A stretch of DNA of 64,000 bases, taken from Streptomyces sp. MUM 178J. GTDB taxonomy: Bacteria; Actinomycetota; Actinomycetes; Streptomycetales; Streptomycetaceae. The DNA lies in contig NZ_JADWYQ010000024.1 in assembly GCF_022414575.1 (NCBI RefSeq), forward strand, positions 42,350 through 106,349, given 5' to 3'. Positions 44,447-53,031 of the stretch are shown here, piece by piece (positions within the stretch are counted from its first letter, which is position 1; each line of letters begins with the position of its first letter). The translations under genes and the position numbers were made by a program. The notes under the pieces were generated by a model that saw only the letters and a program-made list of their open reading frames with translations, was not told where the DNA came from and searched no databases.

Positions 44447-45640
44447 ATGGAAACCAAGGTTGTGAGGGTCGACAGCCGACGCGCACACGGGGTGCCGGAG
44501 GCGATCGTGGGGGAAGTCTGCTCGGAGCTGTTCGCCGGGCTGGCGCGCAAGGACCAGCGCTGCAAGGGCGAGCAGTATCTGCGCGGACTGCTGACGGCCC
44601 AGGGGCGCAAGTCGATCCGGAACATCGCCGCGTCCGTCGGAGACGGCGCGGCGGAGCAGAGCCTGCACCACTTCATCTCGGCGTCCACCTGGGACTGGAC
44701 TCCGGTGCGCGCGGCGCTCGCCCGCTATCTGGAGCGGGTGATGCGCCCGCGCTGCTGGGTGGTGCAGAACGTTGTGATCCCCAAGGCGGGGCAGCACTCG
44801 GTCGGGGTGACCCGGCGGTTCGTGCCGAGCCTCGGGCATATCGTCAACAGCCAGGAGGCGTACGGCGTCTGGGCCGCCAACGAGGAGATGAGCAGCCCGG
44901 TGAGCTGGCGGCTGAGGCTCTCCGCGGAGTGGCTGCGGCAGTGCAGGAGCGGTGTGCCGGGGCATCCGGCGGAGCAGCCGGCCACGACGTCGCTGGCCTG
45001 TGTGACCGACGCGGTGCGTCAGGCGCAGTCGTGGATCGTCGGTCCGCCGCGCCCGGTGGTCCTCGACCTCCCGGAGAGCGATCCGTCTCAGACGGCCCGC
45101 GGTCTGCGCGCCGCCGGGCTGCCGTTCCTGATGGCCGTGCACGGCACCACGCGCGTGACGGCCGCGGATCCGGCGCTGGCGGGCACCGGCATCGGGGAGG
45201 TTTCCGTGCAGCAGCTGCTGCGGGTGGCCGGTCCGCTGCGCCGCCCGGTCACCTGGACGGACCCGGAGACCCGACGGCTGCGCACGAGCCTGGTGACCGC
45301 CCTGCGGGTGGAACTGCCCGCCGCGGGCCCGGTGTTGCTGCTGGGCGAGTGGGGCGACCCCCGCGGCTGGCCGCGCAAGTGCTGGATCACCGACCTGTCG
45401 GGGGCCGCCTGGGGCGATCTGCTGCGTCTCGCGCAGCTGACCCGCCGGGTGGAGACCGACTTCAACCGTACGTCGGTCAACGTCGGCGTCGTGGACTTCG
45501 AGGGGCGGTCCTTCGACGGCTGGCACCGGCACACCACCCTGGCGTCCGCCGCTCAGGCGGTGCAGACCCTGGCGACGGCGGACGGCCGGGTGCGCGCTGT
45601 GGTCCGGCCGGTGGCGCAGCCGCTGGCCCAGCCGGCCTGA
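44447..45640 (+). CDS. IS701-type transposase homologue, catalytic site degraded (putative regulator)
   Basis: 397 aa, full length for IS701-type DDE transposases: HHFISASTWDW-type N-domain, WVVQNVVIPKAGQHSVGV, a later VVLDLPESD with AAGLPFLMAV, and DFEGRSFDGWHRHTTL. In active members the first segment is W-V-I-D-D-T-G-F-P-K; here the acidic pair is Gln107-Asn108, so the first catalytic Asp is lost while Asp207 and Glu352 remain. No terminal inverted repeats or target duplication flank the gene. It has a GAGGGACGGGG ribosome site. Intact length with loss of catalysis and location at a cluster edge suggest a domesticated DNA-binding protein. Confidence 0.85.
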   Translation: METKVVRVDSRRAHGVPEAIVGEVCSELFAGLARKDQRCKGEQYLRGLLTAQGRKSIRNIAASVGDGAAEQSLHHFISASTWDWTPVRAALARYLERVMRPRCWVVQNVVIPKAGQHSVGVTRRFVPSLGHIVNSQEAYGVWAANEEMSSPVSWRLRLSAEWLRQCRSGVPGHPAEQPATTSLACVTDAVRQAQSWIVGPPRPVVLDLPESDPSQTARGLRAAGLPFLMAVHGTTRVTAADPALAGTGIGEVSVQQLLRVAGPLRRPVTWTDPETRRLRTSLVTALRVELPAAGPVLLLGEWGDPRGWPRKCWITDLSGAAWGDLLRLAQLTRRVETDFNRTSVNVGVVDFEGRSFDGWHRHTTLASAAQAVQTLATADGRVRAVVRPVAQPLAQPA

Positions 45641-45968
45641 CGGACGACGCCGCCGGCTGCACCGTCAGCCGTGCCCCGGGCCCCGTCCTCAGCCTTGCGC
45701 GGCCTGCCAGCCGCCGCCCGGCGGCCTCTCCTGACCTGCGGCCTCTCCCGGCCGACGGCACGGACCGCCTCGTACGGACGGTTCCCTCGGACGGGCGGGC
45801 CGCCGAAGCCCGCAAGAGGCGAGGCAGCCCCAGGACGCCGTCAGCCGCTCGACACGGCGCTTCCGACGCCGCGCGCCTCAGTCCGGTCCGGCGACCCGAC
45901 GCGTGCCGTCAACCGGCCCGCACTGGCCGTCCGATGCACACCCGCGGCCCCGGCGGGCCCCGCGCGCA
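45641..45968. other. 328-bp convergent spacer without a gene
   Basis: Between the stops of the transposase-like gene and the PucR-type regulator. GC-rich, no supported ORF, no clear hairpin terminator recognised. Confidence 0.6.
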
Positions 45969-47921
45969 TCAGCCCCGCGCGCGGTCCGTCTGGCCGCTGC
46001 GCCGTCGCACCAGGGCCCGCCTGGTGCGCTGGAGCTGGAGGGCGAGCTGCACCTCCAGCGCCCGTGCGGGCTCCTGCCAGGCGGCGCCGAGGAGTTCGGT
46101 GATCCGCTCCAGCCTCCGGGAGACGGTATTGGGGTGCACATGCAGGGTTTCCGCGGCGCGGGTGGGGCTGCTGGCCGAGGCGAAGTACGCCTCAAGGGTG
46201 CGCGCCAGCTCGGTGGCCTGCTGGGCGTCGTAGTCCAGCACCGGCCCGATGGTGCGGTTGATGAAGCCGACGGTGTTGGGACTGTCGGAGAGCAGCAGTC
46301 CGAGGAAGCCCAGCTCCCGGGGCGAGACGGCGACCCCGACGCCGCCGAGGGCGGTCACCGCCTCCAGGCAGCGCCGTGCCTCCTGGTGGACGCCGATGAT
46401 GTCGGCGGGGTTCGTGGTCGGCCCCGCGGCGCCGACGGTCACCGGGCTGCCGAGGACGGTGGAGAGCTCCGAGGACAGGGCCTCTCCCACGGCGACCGGA
46501 TCCGTCCCGGGGAGCAGCATGACGATGCAGTCGCCGTCGACGCTCTTGAGGCCGGACAGCCGGTGCGCGTAGGAGGAGGCCCAGACGACGGCCCGGCCCC
46601 GTATGCCCCCCTCCGGGCGGGCGACCGCGACGGTGTGCGGTTCGTCGAGGTCGACGGAGAGGCGGCGGGCCCGCTCGGCGAGCTGCGCCGGGGGCAGCCG
46701 GGAACCGCTCAGCAGATCGTTGAAGAGCAGGTCTCGCACCTGCCCTTCGGCGGCCGCAGCGCTGCGCCGCATGAGCAGTAACACGGCGGTGATCTGGGCG
46801 ACCGACCGAAGCAGGTCGATCTGGTGTTCGCTGAACGGTTCCTGCGGGTTCTGCCGCGCGAGGACGAGCGTGCCGAGCATCTCGTCCCGGGAGGCGGCGG
46901 GGCAGAGCCAGAGGCCGCCCTGGGACCGGATGGGCCTGCGCTCGGTGTGCGTGTCGAGGGAGAGCATGTCGAGCTCGGACTCGTCCAGTTCGGGGAGTTC
47001 GCCGGCAGAGGCCAGCCTGCGGCCTGCCGGGTCGCGGACCAGCAGCGAGCCGTGCAGCAGCTTCGCCGACTCCGCCGCGAGGCCGGCCAGGTCGCCGCCT
47101 TCGAGCAGCAGGCCGAGCAGGTCCGAGTGCGCGTCGCCGAACTCCCGGGCGGCGGCGAAGGAGTCCTTGGCGCGGGAGGTGTCCAGCTCCAGTTCCGCGA
47201 CCTCGTCCCGGGTCCGCTCCAGCAGCCGGGTCTTCTCGATGGCGACGGCGGCGAGGTCGCCGAGCGAGCTCATCAGCGAGACCTCGTCGGGCGCGAAGTG
47301 CCGGACCCGGCGGTCGGCCACGTACAGGACGCCGAAGGTGGACTCCTCCGACTGCAGCGGGACGGCCATGATGGCCTGCAGCCCTTCGGCGCGCACCACG
47401 TCGTCGATGGTCTCGGAGTGCGCGAAGGTGTCGTCGCGGAGATAGTCGGCGGACCAGAAGGGTCCGGAGCGCTGGGTCGCCTGGCTGCCGACGCCGCCCT
47501 GCATGGGCACCTCGAACCCCACGGTGATCGCCGAGGCGTGGCCGTCCGCCGCCCGTACGCGCGAGCAGTCGGCGTCGAAGTCGTGGAAGGTCACCCAGGA
47601 CATGTCGAGCCCCAGCAGCAGCCGGGCGCGCCGGGTGATGACCTTGAGCAGGGCGTCCAGGTGATACGGCAGCGTCAGATCCCTGGCGGTGTCGACGAGG
47701 GCGGAGAGACCGGCCTCGCGCTGCTGGCGGCGGGCGAAGAGCGCCCGGATGCCCAGGGAGAGGTCTTTGGCCCGGTTCAGCCGGTCGAGGGTCCCGGCGC
47801 GCGCGCCCCCCTGACGCGCCTGCCTGACCACTGCCTCGAACTCGCTCTCGGGCGCCTCCTGGGCGAGCAGCTCGAGCATTGTAAAAGCATCAACATCCGA
47901 CGACCGGTCTTCCGGCGTCAT
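45969..47921 (-). CDS. GAF-domain PucR/CdaR-type transcriptional regulator
   Basis: About 650 aa. A GAF domain (VITRRARLLLGLDMSWVTFH through TFGVLYVADRRVRHF and SSLGDLAAVAIEK), a coiled linker, a GGDEF-like middle region (LSVDLDEPHTVAVARPEGG), and a C-terminal PucR-type helix-turn-helix: LEAYFASASSPTRAAETLHVHPNTVSRRLERI split around residues 570-610. This is the usual layout of PucR/CdaR-type activators in Streptomyces clusters. ATG 47921 follows GGGGGGCGGGA; ATG 47880 is possible. It is divergent from the first biosynthetic gene at 48166, so it likely controls the cluster. Confidence 0.88.
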   Translation of the reverse strand: MTPEDRSSDVDAFTMLELLAQEAPESEFEAVVRQARQGGARAGTLDRLNRAKDLSLGIRALFARRQQREAGLSALVDTARDLTLPYHLDALLKVITRRARLLLGLDMSWVTFHDFDADCSRVRAADGHASAITVGFEVPMQGGVGSQATQRSGPFWSADYLRDDTFAHSETIDDVVRAEGLQAIMAVPLQSEESTFGVLYVADRRVRHFAPDEVSLMSSLGDLAAVAIEKTRLLERTRDEVAELELDTSRAKDSFAAAREFGDAHSDLLGLLLEGGDLAGLAAESAKLLHGSLLVRDPAGRRLASAGELPELDESELDMLSLDTHTERRPIRSQGGLWLCPAASRDEMLGTLVLARQNPQEPFSEHQIDLLRSVAQITAVLLLMRRSAAAAEGQVRDLLFNDLLSGSRLPPAQLAERARRLSVDLDEPHTVAVARPEGGIRGRAVVWASSYAHRLSGLKSVDGDCIVMLLPGTDPVAVGEALSSELSTVLGSPVTVGAAGPTTNPADIIGVHQEARRCLEAVTALGGVGVAVSPRELGFLGLLLSDSPNTVGFINRTIGPVLDYDAQQATELARTLEAYFASASSPTRAAETLHVHPNTVSRRLERITELLGAAWQEPARALEVQLALQLQRTRRALVRRRSGQTDRARG

Positions 47922-48116
47922 TCCCGCCCCCCGAGTTCTCAAGACGCATGGACTGGCTGAAAGTAATGCGGATGGTAAGGGTTGGTCAACAATCCGTTGG
48001 CTCCGGACAGTCCAGGTCAACACGGCACACGGTGACTGGATCACCACCCCCTCCGATCAACGGTGTCGCCGGACCACCTTCTGGAAGCTCTCGTTCCGCC
48101 TGAATGCTGATGGCAC

Positions 48117-48135
48117 GTGCCCGGCTCGCGGGCAC
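48117..48135. promoter_or_regulatory. inverted repeat upstream of the first biosynthetic gene
   Basis: gtgcccg and cgggcac (7-bp perfect arms, 5-base loop) lie 31 bp before ATG 48166 in the 244-bp divergent spacer with the PucR-type gene, next to a gcacgtgc palindrome (48113-48120). Candidate operator or leader hairpin. Confidence 0.5.
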
Positions 48136-48165
48136 CTCGAGGACGACTAGAGGGGGAGGGGTCCC

Positions 48166-48891
48166 ATGTCTCGGATCCAGAGCTTCGAGCGTTCCATCGC
48201 TCGCAGCCGCGCATCACTGACCAGGGAAGACCGGCCGGAGACCTTCACGTTGTGCGGGCGCGAGTGGGATCTGCTCGACGAGGTGTTCGCACCGGTCTAC
48301 TCACCGTCGACCGGCATCGCACTGGAGTTCCTCGGCCTCAACCACGAGCCGCCGCTGCCGCACTCCGGTTCCTTCCTGGAGGTCGGGTGCGGCACCGGAG
48401 TGATCGCGGTGATGGCGGCACTGGCCGGATACGAGCGGGTAGTTGCGTCCGATATCAGCCCCCGCGCTGTCGAGAACGCGGCCGTCAACGCCGAACGGCA
48501 CGGCGTCACTGGCCGATTCAGGGCCGTGCACAGCGACCTGTTCTCCGGGCTTGACGACGGCCAGCGCTTCGACACCGTCTTCTGGAGCTCCAACTACGTG
48601 CTGGGCCCGGAACAGTACGAGTACAAGTCCGTGCACGAGCAGGCGTACGTCGACGCCGGCTACCGCACGCACCGCCGGTATCTGGAGCAGGTCCTCAATC
48701 GGCTTGCTCCGGGCGGCTCGGCACTGCTGCACTTCAGCAACCGAGGCGACGAGGCGACCCTGCACCGAATAGCCGAGGAGTGCGGCCGTGAGCTGCGCAC
48801 AGTGCGCGCCGACACCGTCCGCGAGGGCGAGTACGGCGACGACTCGGTCACCCACATGCTCCTTCAGATCGTCCCGGCAGCCACCGTCTGA
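48166..48891 (+). CDS. SAM-dependent methyltransferase (HemK/PrmC-like, altered NPPY motif)
   Basis: 241-aa class I methyltransferase. Motif I FLEVGCGTGVIAVMAAL and motif II VVASDISPRAVENA are strong. Where HemK/PrmC-type N-methyltransferases have N-P-P-Y, this protein has SSNYV (in FWSSNYVLGPEQYEY), so it is a relative with a changed substrate pocket. First plus-strand gene of the cluster, ATG 48166 with GAGGGGGAGGGG, 17 bp before the PabAB gene. Probably methylates the cluster product or an intermediate on N or O; the acceptor is not deducible. Confidence 0.88.
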   Translation: MSRIQSFERSIARSRASLTREDRPETFTLCGREWDLLDEVFAPVYSPSTGIALEFLGLNHEPPLPHSGSFLEVGCGTGVIAVMAALAGYERVVASDISPRAVENAAVNAERHGVTGRFRAVHSDLFSGLDDGQRFDTVFWSSNYVLGPEQYEYKSVHEQAYVDAGYRTHRRYLEQVLNRLAPGGSALLHFSNRGDEATLHRIAEECGRELRTVRADTVREGEYGDDSVTHMLLQIVPAATV

Positions 48892-48908
48892 GCCCAGGAG
48901 AGGTCACC

Positions 48909-51671
48909 GTGCGCACGCTGCTCGTCGACAACTACGACTCGTTCACATACAACCTCTTCCACCAGCTCGCCGAGGTGAACGGCAGGGAGCCGGAGGTCAT
49001 CCGCAACGACGATCCGCGCTGGCGGGCCGGGCTGCTGGCCTCGTTCGACAACGTCGTGGTCTCCCCCGGTCCCGGGCATCCGGGACGGGCGGCGGACTTC
49101 GGCATCTGCCGCGAGATCATCGAGGAGTCCCGGCTGCCGCTGCTCGGCATCTGCCTGGGGCACCAGGGCATCGGGCTGCTCAACGGCGCGGCTGTGGGCC
49201 GCGCACCGGAACCCTTCCACGGGCGGGTGTCCGCCGTGCTGCACGGCGGTGACGGGCTCTTCGCCGGGGTGCCCTCTCCCATGGAGGCGGTGCGCTACCA
49301 CTCCCTCCGGGTGACCGAGCTGCCGCCGGAGCTGGAGGCGGTCGCCTGGACGCCGGACGGGGTGCTGATGGCGCTGCGGCACCGCGAACGGCCCCAGTGG
49401 GGTGTGCAGTTCCACCCGGAGTCGATCTGCTCGCAGTACGGGGTCAGGCTGCTGGGCAACTTCGCGGAGCTGAGCCGGGCGCGGCGGGAGCACCGGGCGC
49501 CGCGGCCGCTTGCCGTCGCGGGGCCGGTCGGCAGCGCACGACCGGTCGGCGACACAGGACCGGTCGGCGAGACACGACCGGTCGGCGACACACGAAGACC
49601 CGTCAGCGCGACGCCTGCGGACACAGGGCCCAGGGGTGCGATGCCCGTCGACGCGACGCCTGCGGACTCGAGCCGGGCGGCGGGCGGCGCCCGGGGTCCG
49701 GCCGCCCGGGCCGCCGCCCCCGCACGGCACATGCCCGCCCCCGCCCGTACGCCTGAGCCCGCGCCCGCGCCTACGCCCGTGCCGGTGACGTCCATGCCGG
49801 ATACGTCCGCGCCGGTGCCAGCCGCACCGGAGACGTCCGCACCGGAAGCGTCCGCGGCGCGGCAGCTGCGGGTGCTCGTCGAGACGCTGCCCACCCGCTG
49901 GGACGGCGAGATCGTCTATGACCGGCTCTTCCGCGGCCGCGACCACGCCTTCTGGCTCGACAGCAGCCGTCCGGACGCCGGGCGCGGCCGCTTCTCCGTG
50001 ATGGGCGACGCCTCCGGGCCGCTGGCCCGGGTGGCCCGCGCCGATGTGTGGAGCGGCACGGTGACGGTGAGGGCCGCGGCCGGCACCGAGATCGTCGCGG
50101 GGCCGTTCCTCGACTGGATCGACCGGGATCTGCGGTCCTGCCGCACCGACGTGCCGGAGCTGCCCTGCGGGTTCGCGCTCGGCTGGGTCGGATATCTGGG
50201 CTACGAACTGAAGGCGGAGTGCGGGGGCGAGGCGGTGCACCGCTCCCAGGACCCCGACGCGACGATGGTCTTCGCGGACCGGGCGGTGGTGTTCGACCAT
50301 GCGACGGGCATGACCTATCTGCTGGCGCTGGCGGAGGAGGGTTCGGCGTCGGGCGGCGTCGCGGCCGCGCGGGCCTGGCTCACCGCGACGGCGGACGCGC
50401 TCGCCGCGTGCGGCGTCCCTCAGGACGGGGGCGAAACCCCCACACCCGCGGCACTCAGCGCGGGCGGCGTCCAACGGCCGGAACCGTCCGCGGGCATGGG
50501 CGTCTCCACGGCGCAGTTGTCGGCGGCCGGCGTGCCGATCGGCCGCACGGGCGGCAGCAGCGGTACACGGGAAGCCCGGCCGAACGCGGCCGCCGCCGGG
50601 GCGGAGGCCGCGGAGGCCGCGGAGGCGCTCCGCGCGGCAGGCGTCGCCGCGTCGGCCTCCGGCGGGTACCAGGCCGACCGGGACGCCGAACCGCTCGGCG
50701 ACACCGGGAGGGCGCTCGACGCCTACCCGGCCGCCCCCACCGCGCCGGACGGCGTCGAGATGGTGCTGCGGCACGATCACGAGGCGTATCTGGAGCTGAT
50801 CGCCGAGTGCCAGCGGCAGATCGCGGCGGGCGAGACGTACGAGGTGTGTCTGACGAACATGGCGGAGGTCCACGGACGTTACGACCCGTGGACCGCCTAC
50901 CGGACGCTGCGGCGGACCAGCCCCGTGCCCTTCGGCGCGCTGTTGCAGTTCGACGGGCTGGCCGTGCTGAGCACCTCGCCCGAGCGGTTCGTCGGCGTCT
51001 CGCGCGACGGGCTGGCCGTATCCGAGCCGATCAAGGGGACCAGACCGCGCGGGCGCACCCCGGAGGCGGATGCGGCGCTCGCCGCGGATCTGCGGGAGGC
51101 GGAGAAGGACCGCAGCGAGAACCTGATGATCGTGGATCTGGTCCGCAACGACCTCGGGCGGTGCGCCGTGCCCGGCTCGGTCGAGGCGGACGAGATCTTC
51201 CGGGTCGAGAGCTATGCCACCACGCACCAGCTGGTGAGCACCGTACGGGCCCGGCTGCGGCCCGGCCTGAGCGCCGTGGAATGCGTGCGCGCGGCCTTCC
51301 CCGGCGGTTCCATGACCGGTGCGCCCAAGAAGCGCACCATGGAGCTGATCGACCGGCTCGAAGGCGGGCCGCGCGGGGTGTACTCGGGGGCGATCGGCTA
51401 CTTCTCGCTCACCGGGGCCGCGGACCTCAGCATCGTCATCCGCACCGCTCTGATCACCGAGGACCGGGTCCGCTACGGCGTGGGCGGGGCGGTGATCGCC
51501 CTGTCCGACCCGGAGGCGGAGTTCGAGGAGACCGCGGTCAAGGCCGCCCCGCTGCTCGCGATCACCGGCGCCGTGTTCCCGCGACGCGACGCCGTGTCCC
51601 CGCACGGCGCGGCGAGCGGGCCGGAGCGGCGGGCGGAGCGGCGGGCGGAACCGCAGCGGATCGCGCTGTGA
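48909..51671 (+). CDS. pabAB: aminodeoxychorismate synthase, fused PabA-PabB
   Basis: 920-aa fusion converting chorismate + glutamine to 4-amino-4-deoxychorismate. N-terminal glutamine amidotransferase (VDNYDSFTYNL; nucleophile in GICLGHQGIG; QFHPES), then the PabB half. The PIKGTRPRG motif with Lys709 marks ADC synthase; anthranilate synthases have PIAGT here. ENLMIVDLVRNDLGR, GSMTGAPKKRTMELID and VRYGVGGAVIALSDPE follow. Two low-complexity inserts are unusual: residues about 198-320 with 18-bp tandem repeats, and about 500-610. GTG 48909. The matching lyase PabC is not in the window, so the fate of ADC is unclear. Confidence 0.92.
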   Translation: MRTLLVDNYDSFTYNLFHQLAEVNGREPEVIRNDDPRWRAGLLASFDNVVVSPGPGHPGRAADFGICREIIEESRLPLLGICLGHQGIGLLNGAAVGRAPEPFHGRVSAVLHGGDGLFAGVPSPMEAVRYHSLRVTELPPELEAVAWTPDGVLMALRHRERPQWGVQFHPESICSQYGVRLLGNFAELSRARREHRAPRPLAVAGPVGSARPVGDTGPVGETRPVGDTRRPVSATPADTGPRGAMPVDATPADSSRAAGGARGPAARAAAPARHMPAPARTPEPAPAPTPVPVTSMPDTSAPVPAAPETSAPEASAARQLRVLVETLPTRWDGEIVYDRLFRGRDHAFWLDSSRPDAGRGRFSVMGDASGPLARVARADVWSGTVTVRAAAGTEIVAGPFLDWIDRDLRSCRTDVPELPCGFALGWVGYLGYELKAECGGEAVHRSQDPDATMVFADRAVVFDHATGMTYLLALAEEGSASGGVAAARAWLTATADALAACGVPQDGGETPTPAALSAGGVQRPEPSAGMGVSTAQLSAAGVPIGRTGGSSGTREARPNAAAAGAEAAEAAEALRAAGVAASASGGYQADRDAEPLGDTGRALDAYPAAPTAPDGVEMVLRHDHEAYLELIAECQRQIAAGETYEVCLTNMAEVHGRYDPWTAYRTLRRTSPVPFGALLQFDGLAVLSTSPERFVGVSRDGLAVSEPIKGTRPRGRTPEADAALAADLREAEKDRSENLMIVDLVRNDLGRCAVPGSVEADEIFRVESYATTHQLVSTVRARLRPGLSAVECVRAAFPGGSMTGAPKKRTMELIDRLEGGPRGVYSGAIGYFSLTGAADLSIVIRTALITEDRVRYGVGGAVIALSDPEAEFEETAVKAAPLLAITGAVFPRRDAVSPHGAASGPERRAERRAEPQRIAL
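49524..49595. repeat. 18-bp tandem repeat, 4 copies, in the PabAB linker
   Basis: Four consecutive ccggtcggcgacacacga-like units, in-frame, encoding PVG(S/D/E)(A/T)(R/G)-type hexapeptides between the amidotransferase and synthase halves. Confidence 0.93.
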
Positions 51672-51679
51672 CACAGCCG

Positions 51680-52801
51680 TCAGCGGTGTTCCCAGGAGTG
51701 CTGGAGGCGCGCGAGCTCCGCCGTCTCCAGCACGCCCGCCAACTCCCCGATGCGCACACCGTGCCGCTCCAGGGCCGCCAGGGCCCGCCGCCCCTCGCCG
51801 TGGGTGTTGAGCAGGGTGTCGCCGAGGAGTTCGAGTTCGTCCGACGCGGTTTCGAGGATGTCCAGGGGCATGGCGATCGCCGTGTTCCAGCCGATGAGGG
51901 AGGCGATATGACGGGAGTGCGGCTCGGTCCACAGCAGCCGCGGCGGACGCGCCCCGCCTGCTCTGAGCACCCGCCACCACTCGCTGGCGAGCCGCTCCTC
52001 CCGTACGCGGAACACCTGGCGCGCCACCGCCACGGCGGCCGTGTCGACGGCCTCGCACGCCCTCGCCCTGCCGCCTGCCTCGCACGCCCTCGTCCTGCCG
52101 GCGGCCTCGCGGGCCTTCGCCGCCGCCGGGCCCCCGGGGATCCCCGGGGTCTCCGAGGCGGGCCCGGCCGCCCTGGCCCCCGCCGCCCCCGGGACCGCGG
52201 CCGGCCCTCCCCTCGCGCCCTGGGGGCGTGGGCGGCCCCCCAGCCGTGCGTTGGCCTCCGAGTCGAGCGGCCCGACCGGGAAGGAGGCCACGCAGGCGAT
52301 CGTCTGCAGGGCGAGACCCGAGGCCAGCGCCCGCTCCATGCCGGAGAAAAAAGCGTCGAGGACCTGTCCGTAGCGCTCCGCGCAGAACACGAGGGCGCTG
52401 TCCACACCGATCCCGTCGGCGACACACGCGCCGAGGGCGACCAGACCGGCGGATGTCGCCGGAATGCGCACCAGCAGATTGGGGCGGCCCACCTCGCGGT
52501 GGATACGGCGCGCTTCCTCGGTCAGCGCCTGCGCGTCATGGGCGATGCCCGGGTTCACGGGCACCGACACATGCCCGTCATGACCCCCGCTCGCCTCGTG
52601 AACGGGCCACAGCGCATCGCAGGCTCTCCGGGCGTCCGCAGGTGAGGAGGGGGGTCTCACCGCGCCGCGGAAGAGCCGTGCATCGGTGAGCTGGTCCGGC
52701 GCACCACCGGTGACTCCGCCCCGCCCGCTGTCGGCGAGCCACGGGGAGACACCCTCGGCGGCCAACCGCTTGAGCAATACGATGGCCGATTCGCTGTTCA
52801 T
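51680..52801 (-). CDS. transaldolase-like protein lacking the catalytic lysine
   Basis: 373 aa, aligned to bacterial transaldolases along its length: HVSVPVNPGIAHDA, PNLLVRIPATSAGLVALG, VDSALVFCAERYGQVLDAF, CVASFPVGPLDSEAN and NTAIAMPLDILETASDE. The Schiff-base Lys of transaldolase (I-K-I-P) is Arg112 here (codon CGC), and the early N-P-T-I-F region is also lost (LTDARLFRG). Residues about 195-255 are Ala/Gly/Pro-rich. It therefore probably does not catalyse transaldolase chemistry. Only minus-strand gene inside the cluster, divergent from DAHP synthase. It may be a pseudoenzyme, or have another role in sugar-phosphate supply. Confidence 0.8.
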   Translation of the reverse strand: MNSESAIVLLKRLAAEGVSPWLADSGRGGVTGGAPDQLTDARLFRGAVRPPSSPADARRACDALWPVHEASGGHDGHVSVPVNPGIAHDAQALTEEARRIHREVGRPNLLVRIPATSAGLVALGACVADGIGVDSALVFCAERYGQVLDAFFSGMERALASGLALQTIACVASFPVGPLDSEANARLGGRPRPQGARGGPAAVPGAAGARAAGPASETPGIPGGPAAAKAREAAGRTRACEAGGRARACEAVDTAAVAVARQVFRVREERLASEWWRVLRAGGARPPRLLWTEPHSRHIASLIGWNTAIAMPLDILETASDELELLGDTLLNTHGEGRRALAALERHGVRIGELAGVLETAELARLQHSWEHR

Positions 52802-52856
52802 GCACCGACCTTAGGGCGCGGGCGGCGTAAGGCGGCAGAGAGATGAGGCGTCTGTG

Positions 52857-52936
52857 TCAAGTCGCGGCCGGAAATCTTCGGCTGAATATGTCAACGGCCG
52901 TAAGCCCTTCTGACTTGACCAAGTGAGCCTCACTTG
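52857..52936. promoter_or_regulatory. CAAGTGAG/CTTGA-type boxes in the divergent DAHP synthase promoter
   Basis: caagtgag-c-ctcacttg (52920-52936) is a perfect 8-bp inverted repeat around one base. tcaagtc (52857-52863) and gacttga (52912-52918) are an exact inverted pair around it. The spacer serves the transaldolase-like gene and the DAHP synthase gene. Confidence 0.65.
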
Positions 52937-53031
52937 ACGAAGTGGCGATCGACCGTTGGTTTCCGGCCTACGGCCATTCCCAGACTCCTCAGTGCATCCG
53001 TTGGGGCAGTTACAGCACTGGGAGGTACCAC

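Noticed and set aside
44447..45640. Active insertion sequence
   Set aside because: No terminal inverted repeats or target duplication seen, and the first catalytic Asp is replaced by Asn/Gln.
48909..51671. Anthranilate synthase TrpEG
   Set aside because: The PIKGT motif with Lys is diagnostic of ADC synthase; anthranilate synthase has PIAGT.
48864..52427. 1187-codon minus-strand open frame opposite PabAB
   Set aside because: No recognisable domain; the plus strand encodes a full PabA-PabB fusion with active-site motifs.
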